Shown here one piece after another: positions 24,342-36,700 of a DNA stretch of 64,000 nucleotides. A program made the position numbers and the translations under genes. The notes below the pieces were generated by a model, which was given only the letters and a program-made list of their open reading frames with translations, was not told where the DNA came from and searched no databases. The stretch lies in contig NC_084887.1 in the NCBI RefSeq assembly GCF_958979055.1, positions 27,767,544-27,831,543 on the forward strand, written 5' to 3'. Positions within the stretch are counted from its first letter, which is position 1. The number at the start of each line of letters is the position of its first letter. This DNA is from Alnus glutinosa. Taxonomy: Eukaryota; Streptophyta; Magnoliopsida; Fagales; Betulaceae.

Positions 24342-25335
24342 CTGCAGACAAGAGAAAGTCAATCTATTAAAAATAGATATGCACACGAACACACACACAC
24401 CAAATATAGACTCATGCTGTGAACAAACAGAAGCAAAATTTAAATTCATATTCACTCTAGAAGTCATATAACTTTTACCAATTACAGGACTAGTTCATTT
24501 TTTTTTTAATTCTTCACCAATTAACAGACATACTTATTTTTTCAAAACAAAAACAATGACTAACACTTAGGATGATTTACATTTATTAACTAAACCAGAC
24601 CCACTAACATAAAGTTCCTATTGTTCGGGACAGAAATCATTAATAAACTTGAGGATGAAGGTTGAATGACTATGCCTATCTGAAGGCAAGATCATTTTTT
24701 GAAAAACTTCCCAAAAATGTGTCATGTTACTTACTACATCAAAAAAAATAAAAAATAAAAGAGAGGAAAACAAAAGAGACTTTCTAAGAAGCCCCTCTTT
24801 TGTGCCCGTGTGAGTAACTTTTAAAATGAATATATAAATGTAGGAAGGTTGGCAATGTTAGTTCCCGCAGTACCATTTTCTTTTGTTGGAAAGGGGGAAG
24901 GAAGGGGGCTGGGTACCAAAAGCTTTATGCCAAACACACGTTATATACATTCTCACATCACTTAAAGGCTTGTTAATAAGTTGACGATGCATCCAAATGA
25001 TCATATCAAATACCAATGACTTATTAAAATAAAAATAAAAGAAGAAATTTACCAAGACCATACAATAAGACCAAGCAAAAACATGAATGCATGCATGTTG
25101 GCATGAACACACACAATCTCTTCTCTAATACAACTATAAAAACCTGTGAACACACACAATCTCTTCTCTAATCTCTTCTCTACTTATATTCATCTTCCAA
25201 ATTATATCTAATTTTATGTTCTCTGTTTTTTACATTTTACATACTTTCTTTACCCATCTCTTTGGTAGTTAATTTTACAGTTTTTATTGCTAGAGTATGA
25301 CGATCCTTTTTTGTTTAATTCACAGGGTGCAGAAG

Positions 25336-28300
25336 ATGTCAGATCCAACATTTGACCTACTTGTTTACCATAATGGGTCACTATCTGGACACAGGATGGC
25401 CTATATTGGCGGAGACATTCTGACAATCGCCGGTATAGATGCATCCCAGTTCAAGTTTGGAGATTTGACAAACATTTTGGAGTGCTACCTGCAATATGAG
25501 TACAACAACATACCCAAAATGTACTACAAGTTTGATGATGAGACCAACGAGCAAATATACGGTCTTACCAAAGATGGTGATTTCGTTACTCTAAAAGAAG
25601 GGCTGCTGAATAGTGGCAGGAAAAAGCTGCATGTTTTTGTGGATCATGAAGAACCTCTTCCAATTGAAGTGGTAAACCCTGTTTTGCTTTTGACCCAGTC
25701 TCCTCCAGAAGTGCCAGTAGTGCAACAGACACCCCAAGAGCCAGCAGTTCAACATCCACCACAGCAGCCAAGGAAACGGCCAGCCGGGCGGCCAAGGAAA
25801 CAGAGAGATGAGGAGGAGGAGGAGGACATTGAGTTGAGTGATTTTGAGTTGACTGATGGCGAGGAGGAGGACATGTTTGTAGGGAAGGACAAGGATGTCC
25901 TACGCGAACCAATGTTGATATAAATACCTGGTTGCAGACTTGGGATAGAGATTCCAACGCGGGGATTGGAGTCGATGCAGCAAATGACCCGGACGCGGAT
26001 TCATATGACAATGAGTACTTTGACAGTTTAGACAGTGGTGAAGAAGACAGTGAAGGGTCAACTGTAAAGCGTAAGAAAAGGTATCCCGAGTGGAAGAAAA
26101 AGCGGGACTGGAGCCAGACAGTGGAGTTAAGTGTAGAGTTGAGGTTTATGAACCCAAAAGAATTTAAACAAGCATTGCAACTATTTGCAATGCAAAATAG
26201 CTTTGATTACAAGTATGTGCATAACGACAAAAAACGGGTAACCGCCCACTGCAAATCGTTATGTCACTGGAAAATACATGCCTCTTGGACTCCATGTAGA
26301 TAGTATTTCCAGATCAAGACTCTCCATGATGAACATAACTGTGGCAGTGATTACTACAACAAGAAGGCAACTATTAGGTGGGCTGCAAATCGATATGTAG
26401 AGATTTTTCGAGACCAAAGAAGCTTTAAGGCTAGGGCGTTGAGGGAAATGATACACCGAGATTACAACGTGCAGATGACAATATTGAGTTGCCATCGTGC
26501 AAAGAAGATGGCAATCGAAATCCTCGATGGAAGAGATGGTGAACAATATTGTCACACTCGAGAGTATTGCAATGCATTGCGGAAGTGGAATCCTAGTAGC
26601 TCGGCTTACATCCAAAGGGACGGAGTGTTCTTCTAGAGGATGAATGTTTCTTTGACGGCATGTAAAGAAGGATTTTTGGCAGGATGTAGGCCGATGATAT
26701 GTGTTGATGCCTGTTTCATTAAGACGAAATGGGGTGGGTAGTTGCATGCCGCAATCGGCCGTGACGGTAATGATGACATATATCCTATTACATTTGCAGT
26801 ATGCGAGACCGAGAACAAGGAGACATGGACATGGTTCTTGGTCCATGTGTTTGAACCATGTCCATGTGTTGGAGGATATTGGGCTTCCGCGGGAGCATAT
26901 GTGGTCGTTCATGTCGGACCAACAGAAGGTAATATCTAATACAATTATCATATGGTCATTTTTATTTTAATAACATTTGTTTGATATTTATTTATTGTTT
27001 ACGCAGGGACTAATCGATGCTCTAAAGGATCTAATGCCCGGCCTCGAGCATTGTTATTGTGTTAGGCACCTGCATGCAAACATGAAAGGAAAGGGATGGA
27101 AGGGGAAGGAGTTCAAGGACGCGTTATGGGGTGCAGCTAGGGCACCCAATGAAGTCCAATTTAAGTACTACCTCTCTGTCATTGGAGGTATGGACAAAAA
27201 AGCTCTCGAGTACATTGAGGGGGTTGACCCAAAAATGTGGGCAAGGCACGCATTTTGAACCACCAGCTGCAGTGACATCTTGCTAAATAACGTCGCCGAG
27301 AGCTTCAATGCTTGGGTGTTGGAAGCAAGAGGCCAGCCGATACTAACTTGTTTTGAGACTATACGGCGGCAAATTATGAACCGGTTCAGTCAGAAAAATG
27401 CTGCGGTAGCAACGACACCGAACGTAATTTGTCCAAAGATTGTGAAGAAGTTGGAGAGAAACAAGTTAGAGGCGAAGAACTATATTTGCCGATGGAGCAA
27501 TCAGATGCAGTTTGAGGTCAATAGTGCCCATGAGTCTCGGCGGGTGGTGGATCTTCAAGGAAGAACATGTGGCTGTGGGAGGTGGCAACTTAATGGTATT
27601 CCTTGTCCACATGCAGTTTGTGCAATATACCTCAATAAAGGAAAACCCGAGACTTATGTCAGCCATTGGTACATGATGGATACATACAGAAAGTCCTATG
27701 CCTCCGGGATTAGTCCTATGCTTGGCCCGGATGAGTGGCCTGTTGATGAGGGTGTGAAACCTATAGAACCACCGCAGCCAAGGAAACAGCGCGGGAGGCC
27801 CAAAAAACAAAGAAAAAGAGGAGTTGATGAGCAGCCAGACGAGAGCATCAAAGTGAGTTGCAAGGGATACGATGTGCGGTGTGGAAATTGTGGTGAAAAG
27901 GGGCACAATGCTAGGAGTTACCGCGAACCCGACAACCCGAATAGGAAGAAGTATCCCAAACAGCCTAGGAAACCGAAGGTAGATATTTCTGGTCGAATAA
28001 CTATATTTCTATTTACTGATTCAATGACTATATTTCTGTAACTAATGTGTTCGTCAAATATGGGCAGGGAAGCACATCCGATGCAGGGACATCAGATGCA
28101 GGCCCATCTACCCCTGCAGGCCCATCTGCCCCTGCAGGTCCATTAGGTGCAAGCCTATCTGCCCCTGCAGGTCCATCAGGTCAACCGGCAAGGACACCTC
28201 GAAGACGAAGCATACCTCGAGGAACAAGCATACGTCGAAGACCAAGAAAAAGGAGAATGTCTTCCGTGTACAAGAGGCAACCAAAGGTTGGCCACATACT

Positions 28301-28416
28301 ATTTTTTTTTTGTTACCCTATGTGGGCTGGTTAATAGTTATTTAAATACATGTTGGTTGACCTATTTCTTGGTTGGGTTGCAGCAAGGTGGATCACAACC
28401 AATTCAAATAGATTGA
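25336..28416 (+). pseudogene. MuDR-type MULE transposase, decayed
   Basis: Starts MSDPTFDLLVYHNGS at 25336. Order: N-terminal PB1-like domain (25336-25660), acidic and AT-hook-like linker (RKRPAGRPRKQ near 25780), MuDR DNA-binding domain (about 26140-26290), MULE transposase domain with Asp in ICVDACF (about 26700) and Asp in GRDGNDD (about 26760), SWIM zinc finger CGCGRWQLNGIPCPH (about 27570-27615), basic region, zinc knuckle CGNCGEKGH (about 27886), Pro/Ala-rich tail. Introns: 26929-27006, 27979-28067, 28287-28383. Lesions: frameshifts near 25910 and 26860, stops at 26301, 26634, 26739 and 27256; the last Cys of the zinc knuckle is Tyr. Not functional. Confidence 0.9.
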
Positions 28417-28610
28417 TGTACAAGACAAAGACAAGACACATTTTGTGTTGATGGATGCTTGTACACATTTTGTACATGTTTGATTATTGGATGCACATAT
28501 TGTTAATGTATTTTGTTACCCTACTGGATGTGTACTGGTTGTTGATGTAACTATTTGCACATATTTGTTAGGCAGGTTATTTGAAATCAAGGCACAGGTT
28601 GCTCGTAATA

Positions 28611-29370
28611 CATATTAAAACCCATACGGAGGTACTATATGTGATACTTATGTAAAACCTAGGTACCTACTATGATACAAACGGAAACATGAGGTACTCT
28701 CTGTGATACTGCCTGAAGGGCAATGAAATAAATTAGTTGGACCCAAAATTTGAGCACAGAGTGTACATTTGTTGACAAATTGCAGCATGACGGGATATTG
28801 TTTGTGTTTAACATTAAAAACATATTAAAACACTTACGGATGTACTATATGTGATACTTATGTAAAACCTAGGTACCTACTATGATACAAACGGAAACAT
28901 GAGGTACTCTATGTGATACTGCTTGAAGGGCAATGGAATAAATTGGTTGGACCCAAAATTTGAGCACAGTACATTTGTTGACAAATTGCAGCATGTAGGG
29001 ATATTTTATTGTTTGTGTTTTACATTAAAAACATATTAAAACCCATATGGAGGTACTATATGTGATACTTATATAAAACCTAGGTACCTACTATGATACA
29101 AACGGATACATGAGGTACTCTCTGTGATATTGCCTGAAGGGCAATGGAATAAATTGGTTGGACCCAAAATTTAAGCACAGAGTGTACATTTGTTGACAAA
29201 TTGCAGCATGAAGGGATATTATTTGTGTTTTACATTAAAAACATATTAAAACCCATACAGAGGTACTATATGTGATACTTATGTAAAACCTAGGTACCTA
29301 TTATTATACAAACAGAAACATGAGGTACTCTCTGTGATACTGCCTGAAAGGCAATGGAATAAATTGGTCC
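28611..29370. repeat. 210-bp tandem array in MULE
   Basis: Four units, the last partial, starting at about 28611, 28821, 29032 and 29242 (CATATTAAAAC, then GGTACTATATGTGATACTT). They lie between the converging 3' ends of the transposase and GRF genes. No coding potential. Confidence 0.92.
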
Positions 29371-29455
29371 ATCCATAAAACTTACATACTTCTCATAAAT
29401 ATACAAAATACATATCCAAACTACATAATCTACAATTCATATCTCAAACTACATT

Positions 29456-30186
29456 TCATTTCATAAGTGCAACACAAGTAATCAACAGAATTGTAAACCA
29501 CGACAAGAACAAAGCATACATCAAAAATTTCTCTCTAGTCCTATAGCTGTCATTTTCCTTCTCTAGACACCTGATGATTTCCATTTGTTTATCATCCCCC
29601 TTTTGTGATTGCCTAACTCTTTCCATGCAACTGACATTTTCATTCGCCAAATCTTTAACCCTTGCTACCAAAGTACCATTTGCATCCTCTACTTCGTTAA
29701 ACTTCTTGGTAATCTCATCTAAGACCTCTACACCCCTTGCACAAGTTGGCTTGTCCAGCCATTTGAAAAATTTGCATGCAGCTTTTGTCTGCATGTTGAA
29801 GTATAGCATTCAGTCAGCAAAAACTCACACAAACTATCTATAATTATAACAAAATACTTACTCTTGAGTTGTAAGTGGCGCAACCCCAAAATCTTCTTCC
29901 AGGGTTTTCCCTAGTCCACGAGGTCTTCAATGGGGCGGGTAAATCGCAGAAACAGAAATAGGATATGTCAACACGGCCCACTGAGGACGATCCGGATGAT
30001 GACTTCAAGGAACGGACAACACAAAACACATAACAAACAAAAAATTGTCTAAATCTTCAAACGGAAATTAAGGAAAAAATTAAAAAATTACAACTTTTTT
30101 TAAAAAAATTGAGCCTAAGAACCGACCTTGTCTACACCACGGGAAACTTCCTTCCCTTTGGAATCTCGTGTGCGACAAGAAGCCAT
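29456..30186 (-). CDS. GRF-type zinc-finger protein carried by the MULE
   Basis: Three exons: 30127-30186, 29862-30002 and 29456-29788, all junctions in phase 0 with GT-AG introns, giving 177 residues without a stop. The GRF zinc finger spans exons 2 and 3: CFC, then NPGRRFWGC, then ACKFFKWLD (conserved Cys residues, GR-F and F-x-W-x-D). It is followed by a coiled-coil-like charged region (about 100-150) and a C-terminal hydrophobic segment (FLMYALFLSWFTILLITCVA) that would anchor it in a membrane. The ATG lies two bases from the inner edge of the right TIR, so the TIR presumably supplies the promoter. Similar GRF-finger/coiled-coil/anchor proteins are common in plants; their role is unknown to me. 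Confidence 0.8.
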
Positions 30187-30187
30187 C

Positions 30188-30989
30188 AACTTTTATCCAC
30201 CCACAACAACCGAAAGTTTCGGTTTTTATAACCTCATCACTTTGCCCAACAACCGACAAGCATTTGTTCCAAAAACCAAAACAAAGATTCAACCAACAAT
30301 CACAATACACAATCCATATATATATAGCACGAAACAAACTTCTAAAAACACAAAAATGGGCAAAATACCTCGGAATGTGCCGACTTGATGAGCAAGCAAA
30401 ATCCACTTTCTTCGACGTCCAGCCGAGGTTAGGTGAAATCCCCTTTCTTCGATGTCCGGGAGGGAGTCGGCCGGTTCTATGGAGTCGACGGGAGAGAAAT
30501 TGAGCGAGAGTCCGGGAGAGAGTCGGCTGGTCGAGAGAGAGTCGGTCGAGAGGGATTTTAGGGATTAGGGTTCTTCACTTCTTCACTTCACAAGTTCATT
30601 TTAGGGATTTTGATTTCTTTCTTAGATTAACGATGAAATGATTTAAGTTTTTTTGTTTGAAATATTTGAGTTTCAGTTTTGAGTTTCTTAAATTGCAGAA
30701 AATAGTTTTCCCCCCAAAATAAACAAATGATGTGGGTGTGTGATGTGGAGGTGTTTGGGTGATTTGGAAATTAAGTGGATGCTGACGTGTCTCACTGGAC
30801 AGGTGTCAACAATCTAGTGGTGCTAAGTGTCAGTGACGTGGCGAGCAATTAGTTTTTGGACGAAGAAGTTAACCGAGGTACTTATTTGGTCATTTTCCAA
30901 AACTAAGGTATCATCTGTGATGCGAATTGAAACTCAAGGACTAAAAAATAAAGTTCCCAAAACTCAGGGACCTTAGAGGTGTTTAACCC
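30188..30989. repeat. Right TIR of MULE
   Basis: About 802 bp, inverted copy of 23242-23977. Its inner edge is next to the start codon of the GRF gene. Confidence 0.85.
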
Positions 30990-30998
30990 TAACTAGAA

Positions 30999-31115
30999 AA
31001 TAGCACTAGTTTTGCACTCTGCCATCGTTGACTAGGAAATTAGGTACTGTGTTGTGCTAAGGAATGCATGGTCGTCGACGCTACGCAGGGCTCTTTTATG
31101 ATTACATAAAGCAAT
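30999..31115. other. Remnant of host flank between two insertions
   Basis: About 115 bp (GCACTAGTTTTGCACTCTGCC onward) equal to the flank at 10790-10890, 48803-48910 and 53965-54080. It shows that the MULE and the next element entered the same duplicated non-coding block. Confidence 0.8.
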
Positions 31116-31541
31116 TAAAAGTTAGGAATAATTGCACCATTGGTCTTTGTAGTTGGCCTAAATTATAAATCATTCTCTGCGGTATCAATATGAATTCAGA
31201 GATCTTTGTGATTGACTTAATTTACATATCGATCTCTGGAGTCAAATTCCATTAAAAATTTTGACAGATTCTGTTAAACGCCATGTAAGCGCTAATAAAA
31301 TGGCGACACGTGTCCATCTTAATAAAAAAATATATATTAAAAAAAAAAAAAAACTTATTTAAAAAATAAAAAAAAAAAAAATAAAAAAAAGGTGGCTGCC
31401 TGTTCACCACAATCAATTGGGGTGGCCTTCGGAAATGAACGCATTACTTAAGAATTTCAACTCTATTTCTAAAAATGAAAGTCTGCGAAGCGAAATCACT
31501 TTCCAAGAGCTTCAATGCCCGAAGAATACAAAGAATCAAAG

Positions 31542-32646
31542 TGAAAAAATAAATATGACTTCTAAACTTCAAGTGTGTGTTCGTGTGCAACAAAATATCT
31601 AAAGTGCGGAAAATAAAATAGACAAGATATTTATTGACGAAGTGAAAATTCTGTGAAGAGAAAAACCACTCCAGGGGCAGCCAAACCCAAGAAATTCACT
31701 ATCCAAAGGCAAAGCAAGTTACAAAGTACTCGTACTCACAAAACCTATTGCAGTAGTCATACCTTTAATTATAACATGAAGCTCATCGTGAACGCTTCTC
31801 AACCAAGTCTCCTACTTGAAGGAGTCTTTGATGAATTCCTTTACCTTAGGGTTGTCCCCTAAGATAGACTTCACACGAACAAATGTAACACACACCGGTA
31901 ACGGCGAGAGCTAGCGGATCTTCAATTCTCCATAAACACCACCTCTAAGTACTATAGAATTCTATGCTGAATTCTTACAAAAAACAAGCCTAGAGCCCTC
32001 TTTATATAGGCTTCAGAAAACCTAATTCTAGACAAATTCGGACTCTGGCTATAGAGCGTCCCGATGGAAGATAGCCTTGTCCAGACAGTCTTCTGCGACC
32101 GCCTTTCCAGAATAGCGCAATTCTTCCCAAAACAGGACCACGTGCGGACGGCTTGGGCAAGCGTCCGGACGGTCTTCGCTGTAACTCCTTTCCGGGCTCA
32201 GAAAGGAAACTTGGAATATTTTGGAATGCTGGATATCGTCCGGACAAGTTGTCGCGTTGTCCGGACGTCTTACAGAAACTTCCCAAATAAGTGTCGACTG
32301 AAATCCAACTCTGAGTAGAAATTGGAGAAGCTTGACCTAGCGTCCGGATGGTGTTTCCCTGATGTCCAAACGTCTTCAACGCTAAAGCTTCTAGACACTG
32401 CGGGGCGTCCGGACGCCTTCAAAGACATGTCCGGACGGTTGCACAGGAACCGGCTAGCTGACTTGAAATTTGCATGGAATCTTCATAAACATCTTCTAGA
32501 AACTTATAACAAGGCACATGGCTTGAAATAAACACTGTTCATAAAACTTTGAAGATTCTGAAAAAGACCGATAATCCGGTTTAAATAGCAACCATTACAT
32601 AAAGTATTTTTATCATCCAGAATGAAGCCAATATAAAATACTAACA
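31542..32646 (-). mobile_element. Solo LTR with CGTCCGGACG repeats, reverse orientation
   Basis: Ends read TG...CA on the minus strand (TGTTAGTATTTTATATTGGC to ATTTATTTTTTCA); 5-bp TSD CAAAG (31537-31541 and 32647-32651). Copy e has the empty site near 54490. Same family as 55059-56393. TATA-like CCTATATAAAG (minus strand) at 32000-32010. Perfect palindromes CGTCCGGACG at 32162 and 32406 plus several one-base variants, all in the part upstream of the TATA box. Confidence 0.85.
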
Positions 32647-33307
32647 CAAAGAAAATTAGTGTTTTGTTATAGGGATTCAAAACCGATTTGCCCATATAAG
32701 AGCACCCAAGAACCAAGAACCAACAACAAATTCCTAAGCTCAATTTGAAAACCGATACTTGATTTTCAATTTAGATAATAATTTCTCACCTGTATTACTC
32801 AGATTCTGCCACAATCATCACAGGGAATTTACAAAAAGAGTTTTCGTCTCTTTCAGTCTTCAAACTACCTAGAATGCAAATTTATGACTGGTATTCAACA
32901 AAATGATGACATTCCAGAGCCTAAACCTTCAAATCCCTTGTAACAATCCAATCTCGGACCGATAATTATCCGTATATTTTCATTGAAAGGTTCCGAATTC
33001 CTTCTAAAAACTGTTCAAATCTCACAGAAATGTACTTGTAAAACATAAATTGAACACAAATTTGCTTCGAATTGCAAACCTAAAAACTCAAAATTCTCGA
33101 CCTCCTCTATGTTATCTTCAATGAAACGAAACCAATCTTCAGAAACAGCTGCGGAAATCAAAACTGAATCCACTTCGAATTCCTTCCAAGGGACCTTTCA
33201 GAGCTCTTCAAATGTTATCTATACAACAAAAAAGAGTTATTATATGAAGACCGACTCTACGTCTCCACTAAAGCACTGTAAAATTTGATCTCTTTGCTCA
33301 ATTACAA

Positions 33308-33308
<1 letters not shown>

Positions 33309-33355
<47 letters not shown>
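33309..33355. repeat. (TC)n tract
   Basis: Pure TC/CT microsatellite in the interior of fold-back element c; shorter in element e (about 56486-56513). Confidence 0.9.
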
Positions 33356-33357
<2 letters not shown>

Positions 33358-33793
33358 ACGTGATCCAGATCCTCAACCTTATAAAGAACCGCTCTCATCA
33401 ATCCTCTCCGAAAAATTGAGGGTGGCCGCACGCCACACCTAGCCACCTCTAGGCTCTGGGGTGTGGCGCTCGGCCACCACATTACTTTTTTTTTTTTAAT
33501 TATTATTATTTTAAAAAAAAATAAGTTTTTTTTTAATATATTTATATTTTTTTTATTAAGATGGACACGTGTCATCATCTTATTAGCACTGATGTGGCGC
33601 TTACGTGGCGTTTAATGGAATCTGTCAAAAAATTTAACGGAATTTGACTCCAGCGAGCGATTTGTAAATTAAGTCAACCACAGGAACCTCTGAATTCATG
33701 TTGAGACCACAGGGGGTGATTTGTAATTTAGGCTAACCACAGGAACCAATGGTGCAATTATCCCTAAAAGAAACATTATTATTAAACCCAAGG

Positions 33794-36700
33794 TGTGAAG
33801 ACCGAGAAAATAAATAAGGGATTTAGCAATTGATAAATAGTGTTTTTAAATATGGGGTTGAATATTTATTGGCAAAAGATAGAAATAAAATTAGATGGGG
33901 TTCCACTATGATTAATAATAGTAGGGGGTTTTAAATAAAAGGAAATCTCGCCACCCACTCACGTCGTGCCACATGTCCCTTACCTTATCCCATTCTTTCT
34001 TTTCTTTTTCTCTTTTCTTTCTTCTTTTTCTCACCCGCACAGCCCATGTGCACGCCCATTTCATTTTCTTCTTCTCCCTTTCTTCTTTCTTCTTCTTTGT
34101 TCTGCTGCGTGAGTGACCCACAGAGAGATTGAGAGTGAGAGAGAGACCGAGTAAGAGGGGGAGATTATGAGAGATTGGGGGAGGGAAGAGAGACAGAGAG
34201 CGTGAGATAGAGGGAGACCGAGAGATGCTGAGAGAGATGAGTTCAGGAGAGTTGAGGGAGATGTAGCCCGACCTCCGGTGGAGAACGCCGACGAAGCCAA
34301 AGCCAAGGATTTCCGGTGACCCGAGCAACCACAAACCCGAGAGAGAAGACCCGCAACCCGTGAGCTCAAACCCGTACGACCCGAGCAACCCAGAACCCGA
34401 CGGCTTGAAGGCTAGTTTTCCGGCGGTTCCAGTGGATTTCCGGCGAAGACCCGTTGACCCACGAAGGCCCGTAGCCCAGAATCCCTCAGACCCGCGACCC
34501 ATGACCCGTTGAACCCATGTGGAGACCCGATTCTCCATGTGTGCTTTCCGGCGGCTACGTGTGTTTTCCGGCGACTTACAGAGACTACTCCGGCGATATC
34601 TCCGGTAGTTTTCTGAAAAGAAATCCTTACAATTTTAGTAGTTTCATTTTAAGATTTTTATGTGTTAATTTGGGTTATTGTAAATTGATTTGGGATTAAT
34701 GGGTTTGTTGAACCCGCGTGGTTTCCGTGTTGTGGATTTTGGCCGGTTGATTGTGAAGCCGTGATTAGGTGGTTGGTGTTTTATGTTTTGGGGGTTCTAT
34801 TCCGGTTGTGTGTGTTTCGGTGATGAGGTGTTTTAGCTGGTTAAATGGTTTATGGATGTGCCCCTCGGTTTGCAGTGTTTTAGTTGGAAGGTTGTGTTGA
34901 TAATCTTGAGTTTGGGTTCCTGTTTTTGGTGCTGGCCGGTTAGTGTTAGTGTATTCATTGTGGAGGGTCACGACAGGGTTGATACTCGAGTTGGAATTGG
35001 GTATTTTAAATGTGTGTCTCCTGTTTGATGTGCTTGGCTGAACTGATTTTAGCACTGAGGAACCGAAACCCTTGTTTTTGGTATGTTGACTGAATGGCTT
35101 GGAGTCCCTATGATGTTGGATTATCTTTGATCATTAGTAATTTTATGGTGTTGATTTTAGTTGATAAATTATGAATCGAGAGATTATTCCCTTGTGTTGG
35201 CTATATACTCACTGTTTGGTGCTTAGAGTTGTTTGATGGATTTGGGATTTTGGACAACCGGGTACTGTATTGTTCTGTCCTAGAAATAAGGTTTTCAAAA
35301 TAATAAAATATGATTCCCTAGTTTGACTATGAAAGACTAAGTAGTTTTGAAAGGGTGAGGTTTAAGTTCGGTCACTAATTTCCGAACAACTAAATTGGAT
35401 TGTTAGAATTATGATATGTTGGTGTTAATGGCTCCATGTATATGGATTTTAATGGCCAGATTCTTGAGTATTGGTGAATGGTAATTTATTGGTGAAGGTT
35501 GTAGTTGATTTTAAGTTGTTAACCCTAGGTATTGGATTTGTTGATACACTTTGAGTTGAGACCTCATGGTAATATTAGAGAACGAAATTGTTAATTGTTG
35601 ATGATGGGTGTTGTGTAATTTTTGTAAGAGTAGTTCCAAATTAGAAGAGATTGATCTTGCTATGTAAATGAGTTGATTTTTGACATGGGTTTGGATGTTG
35701 GGTTGTTATAAGGCCGAGTATGTACGTGTTAATGTGAAATGAGATTTTTATGATGACATCTTGATTATGGTGTGTTGAATAAGGCTAAATGTGTCCCATG
35801 ATATGCTTATGAGTTGGATACCCTAAGTGTTAATGAAGTTGAATTGATTAAGGTTGATTATGATAAATAATTGAATTCCTTGCTATAGTTTATTTAAAAG
35901 TTTCGGTTATGCAATGAGGTTTTAGGTCATGTCTTTATTGAGTTGGGTTGGTTGGATTAGTCACATGTTATGAAGACTAGGAGAAGAAAGTGAGATAATT
36001 AACTAATGATAGAAAAAGGAATAAATGAATAGGCAAAATGTGATAAAAGAATGTATATTACAATACGTGATTACAAGTTAGTTTAATATGACTTATTAGA
36101 TTAATATGTGGTATAAGATTAATGTTCTATAATCTAAACTACTTAGATGATTAACATAGATAATGAGGAGCAACAATAATAAGTAAGTTAAATAAAATAG
36201 TAAATACATCATTGTATTAATAAACAAAGATTATATGAACCTAGACATAAATGTTAACCTAATAATAGTTTAGGCACTTAACTAGTTTTAGAAGTGGATA
36301 AAGCGACGTGTGAGAGCGTGGGTAGTTTAGGCGTCATAAAGTAAGGAGTTCATAGTGTAGCCTAACGATACCAATGTTTGCAGGATAGTGTCCAGATTGG
36401 AGACTGCAAGGGGTTCTCCAATGTTGAGTTCGAGTCAAGAGTCCAATGCAGTCAAGGTGGGTATTCCACTCACTGAGAAAGTATATATTTTTATATGTAT
36501 TGGATTGATAAAAATATATATATTGTTTATGAAACCGAACCAACCATATCATGAAATGTATATGCTTTGAGATGATTTATTAGTTTCGATTATGTTTAAA
36601 CTATATCAGTGATGTTAAAGAGATAGTGTATGAGTGAAAAGTATTGAATAGATTTAAAGTGTTAAGTTCTGAGATTGAGATTTAAATTATGCAAATTGTT

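Larger units (their letters stand above)
23242..30989. mobile_element. 7.7-kb Mutator-like element (MULE)
   Basis: Perfect 9-bp TSD TAACTAGAA (23233-23241 and 30990-30998) and long terminal inverted repeats starting GGGTTAAACACC. It carries a MuDR-type transposase on the plus strand (broken), a GRF zinc-finger gene on the minus strand (open), a 210-bp tandem array between their 3' ends, and a captured host exon. Units with the empty site read CAATAACAGGAAAAGG near 10780, 48790 and 53955. Confidence 0.93.
31125..33764. mobile_element. MULE-type fold-back element, copy c
   Basis: Left end GGAATAATTGCACCATTGG, right end CCAATGGTGCAATTATCCC, with inverted arms of about 250 bp; 9-bp TSD TAAAAGTTA (31116-31124) against TAAAAGAAA (33765-33773), two mismatches. 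CACGTG at 31308 and 33567. Interior (about 1.5 kb without the nested LTR) is shared with copy e (54089-56894) but not with the short copies a, b, d; it contains (TC)n at 33309-33355 and no recognised gene. Confidence 0.8.

Noticed and set aside
34061-34538. Ser/Arg/Lys-rich minus-strand frame in the 4.4-kb insertion
   Set aside because: Low-complexity GA/CT-rich sequence inside an LTR-like element; no conserved motif.
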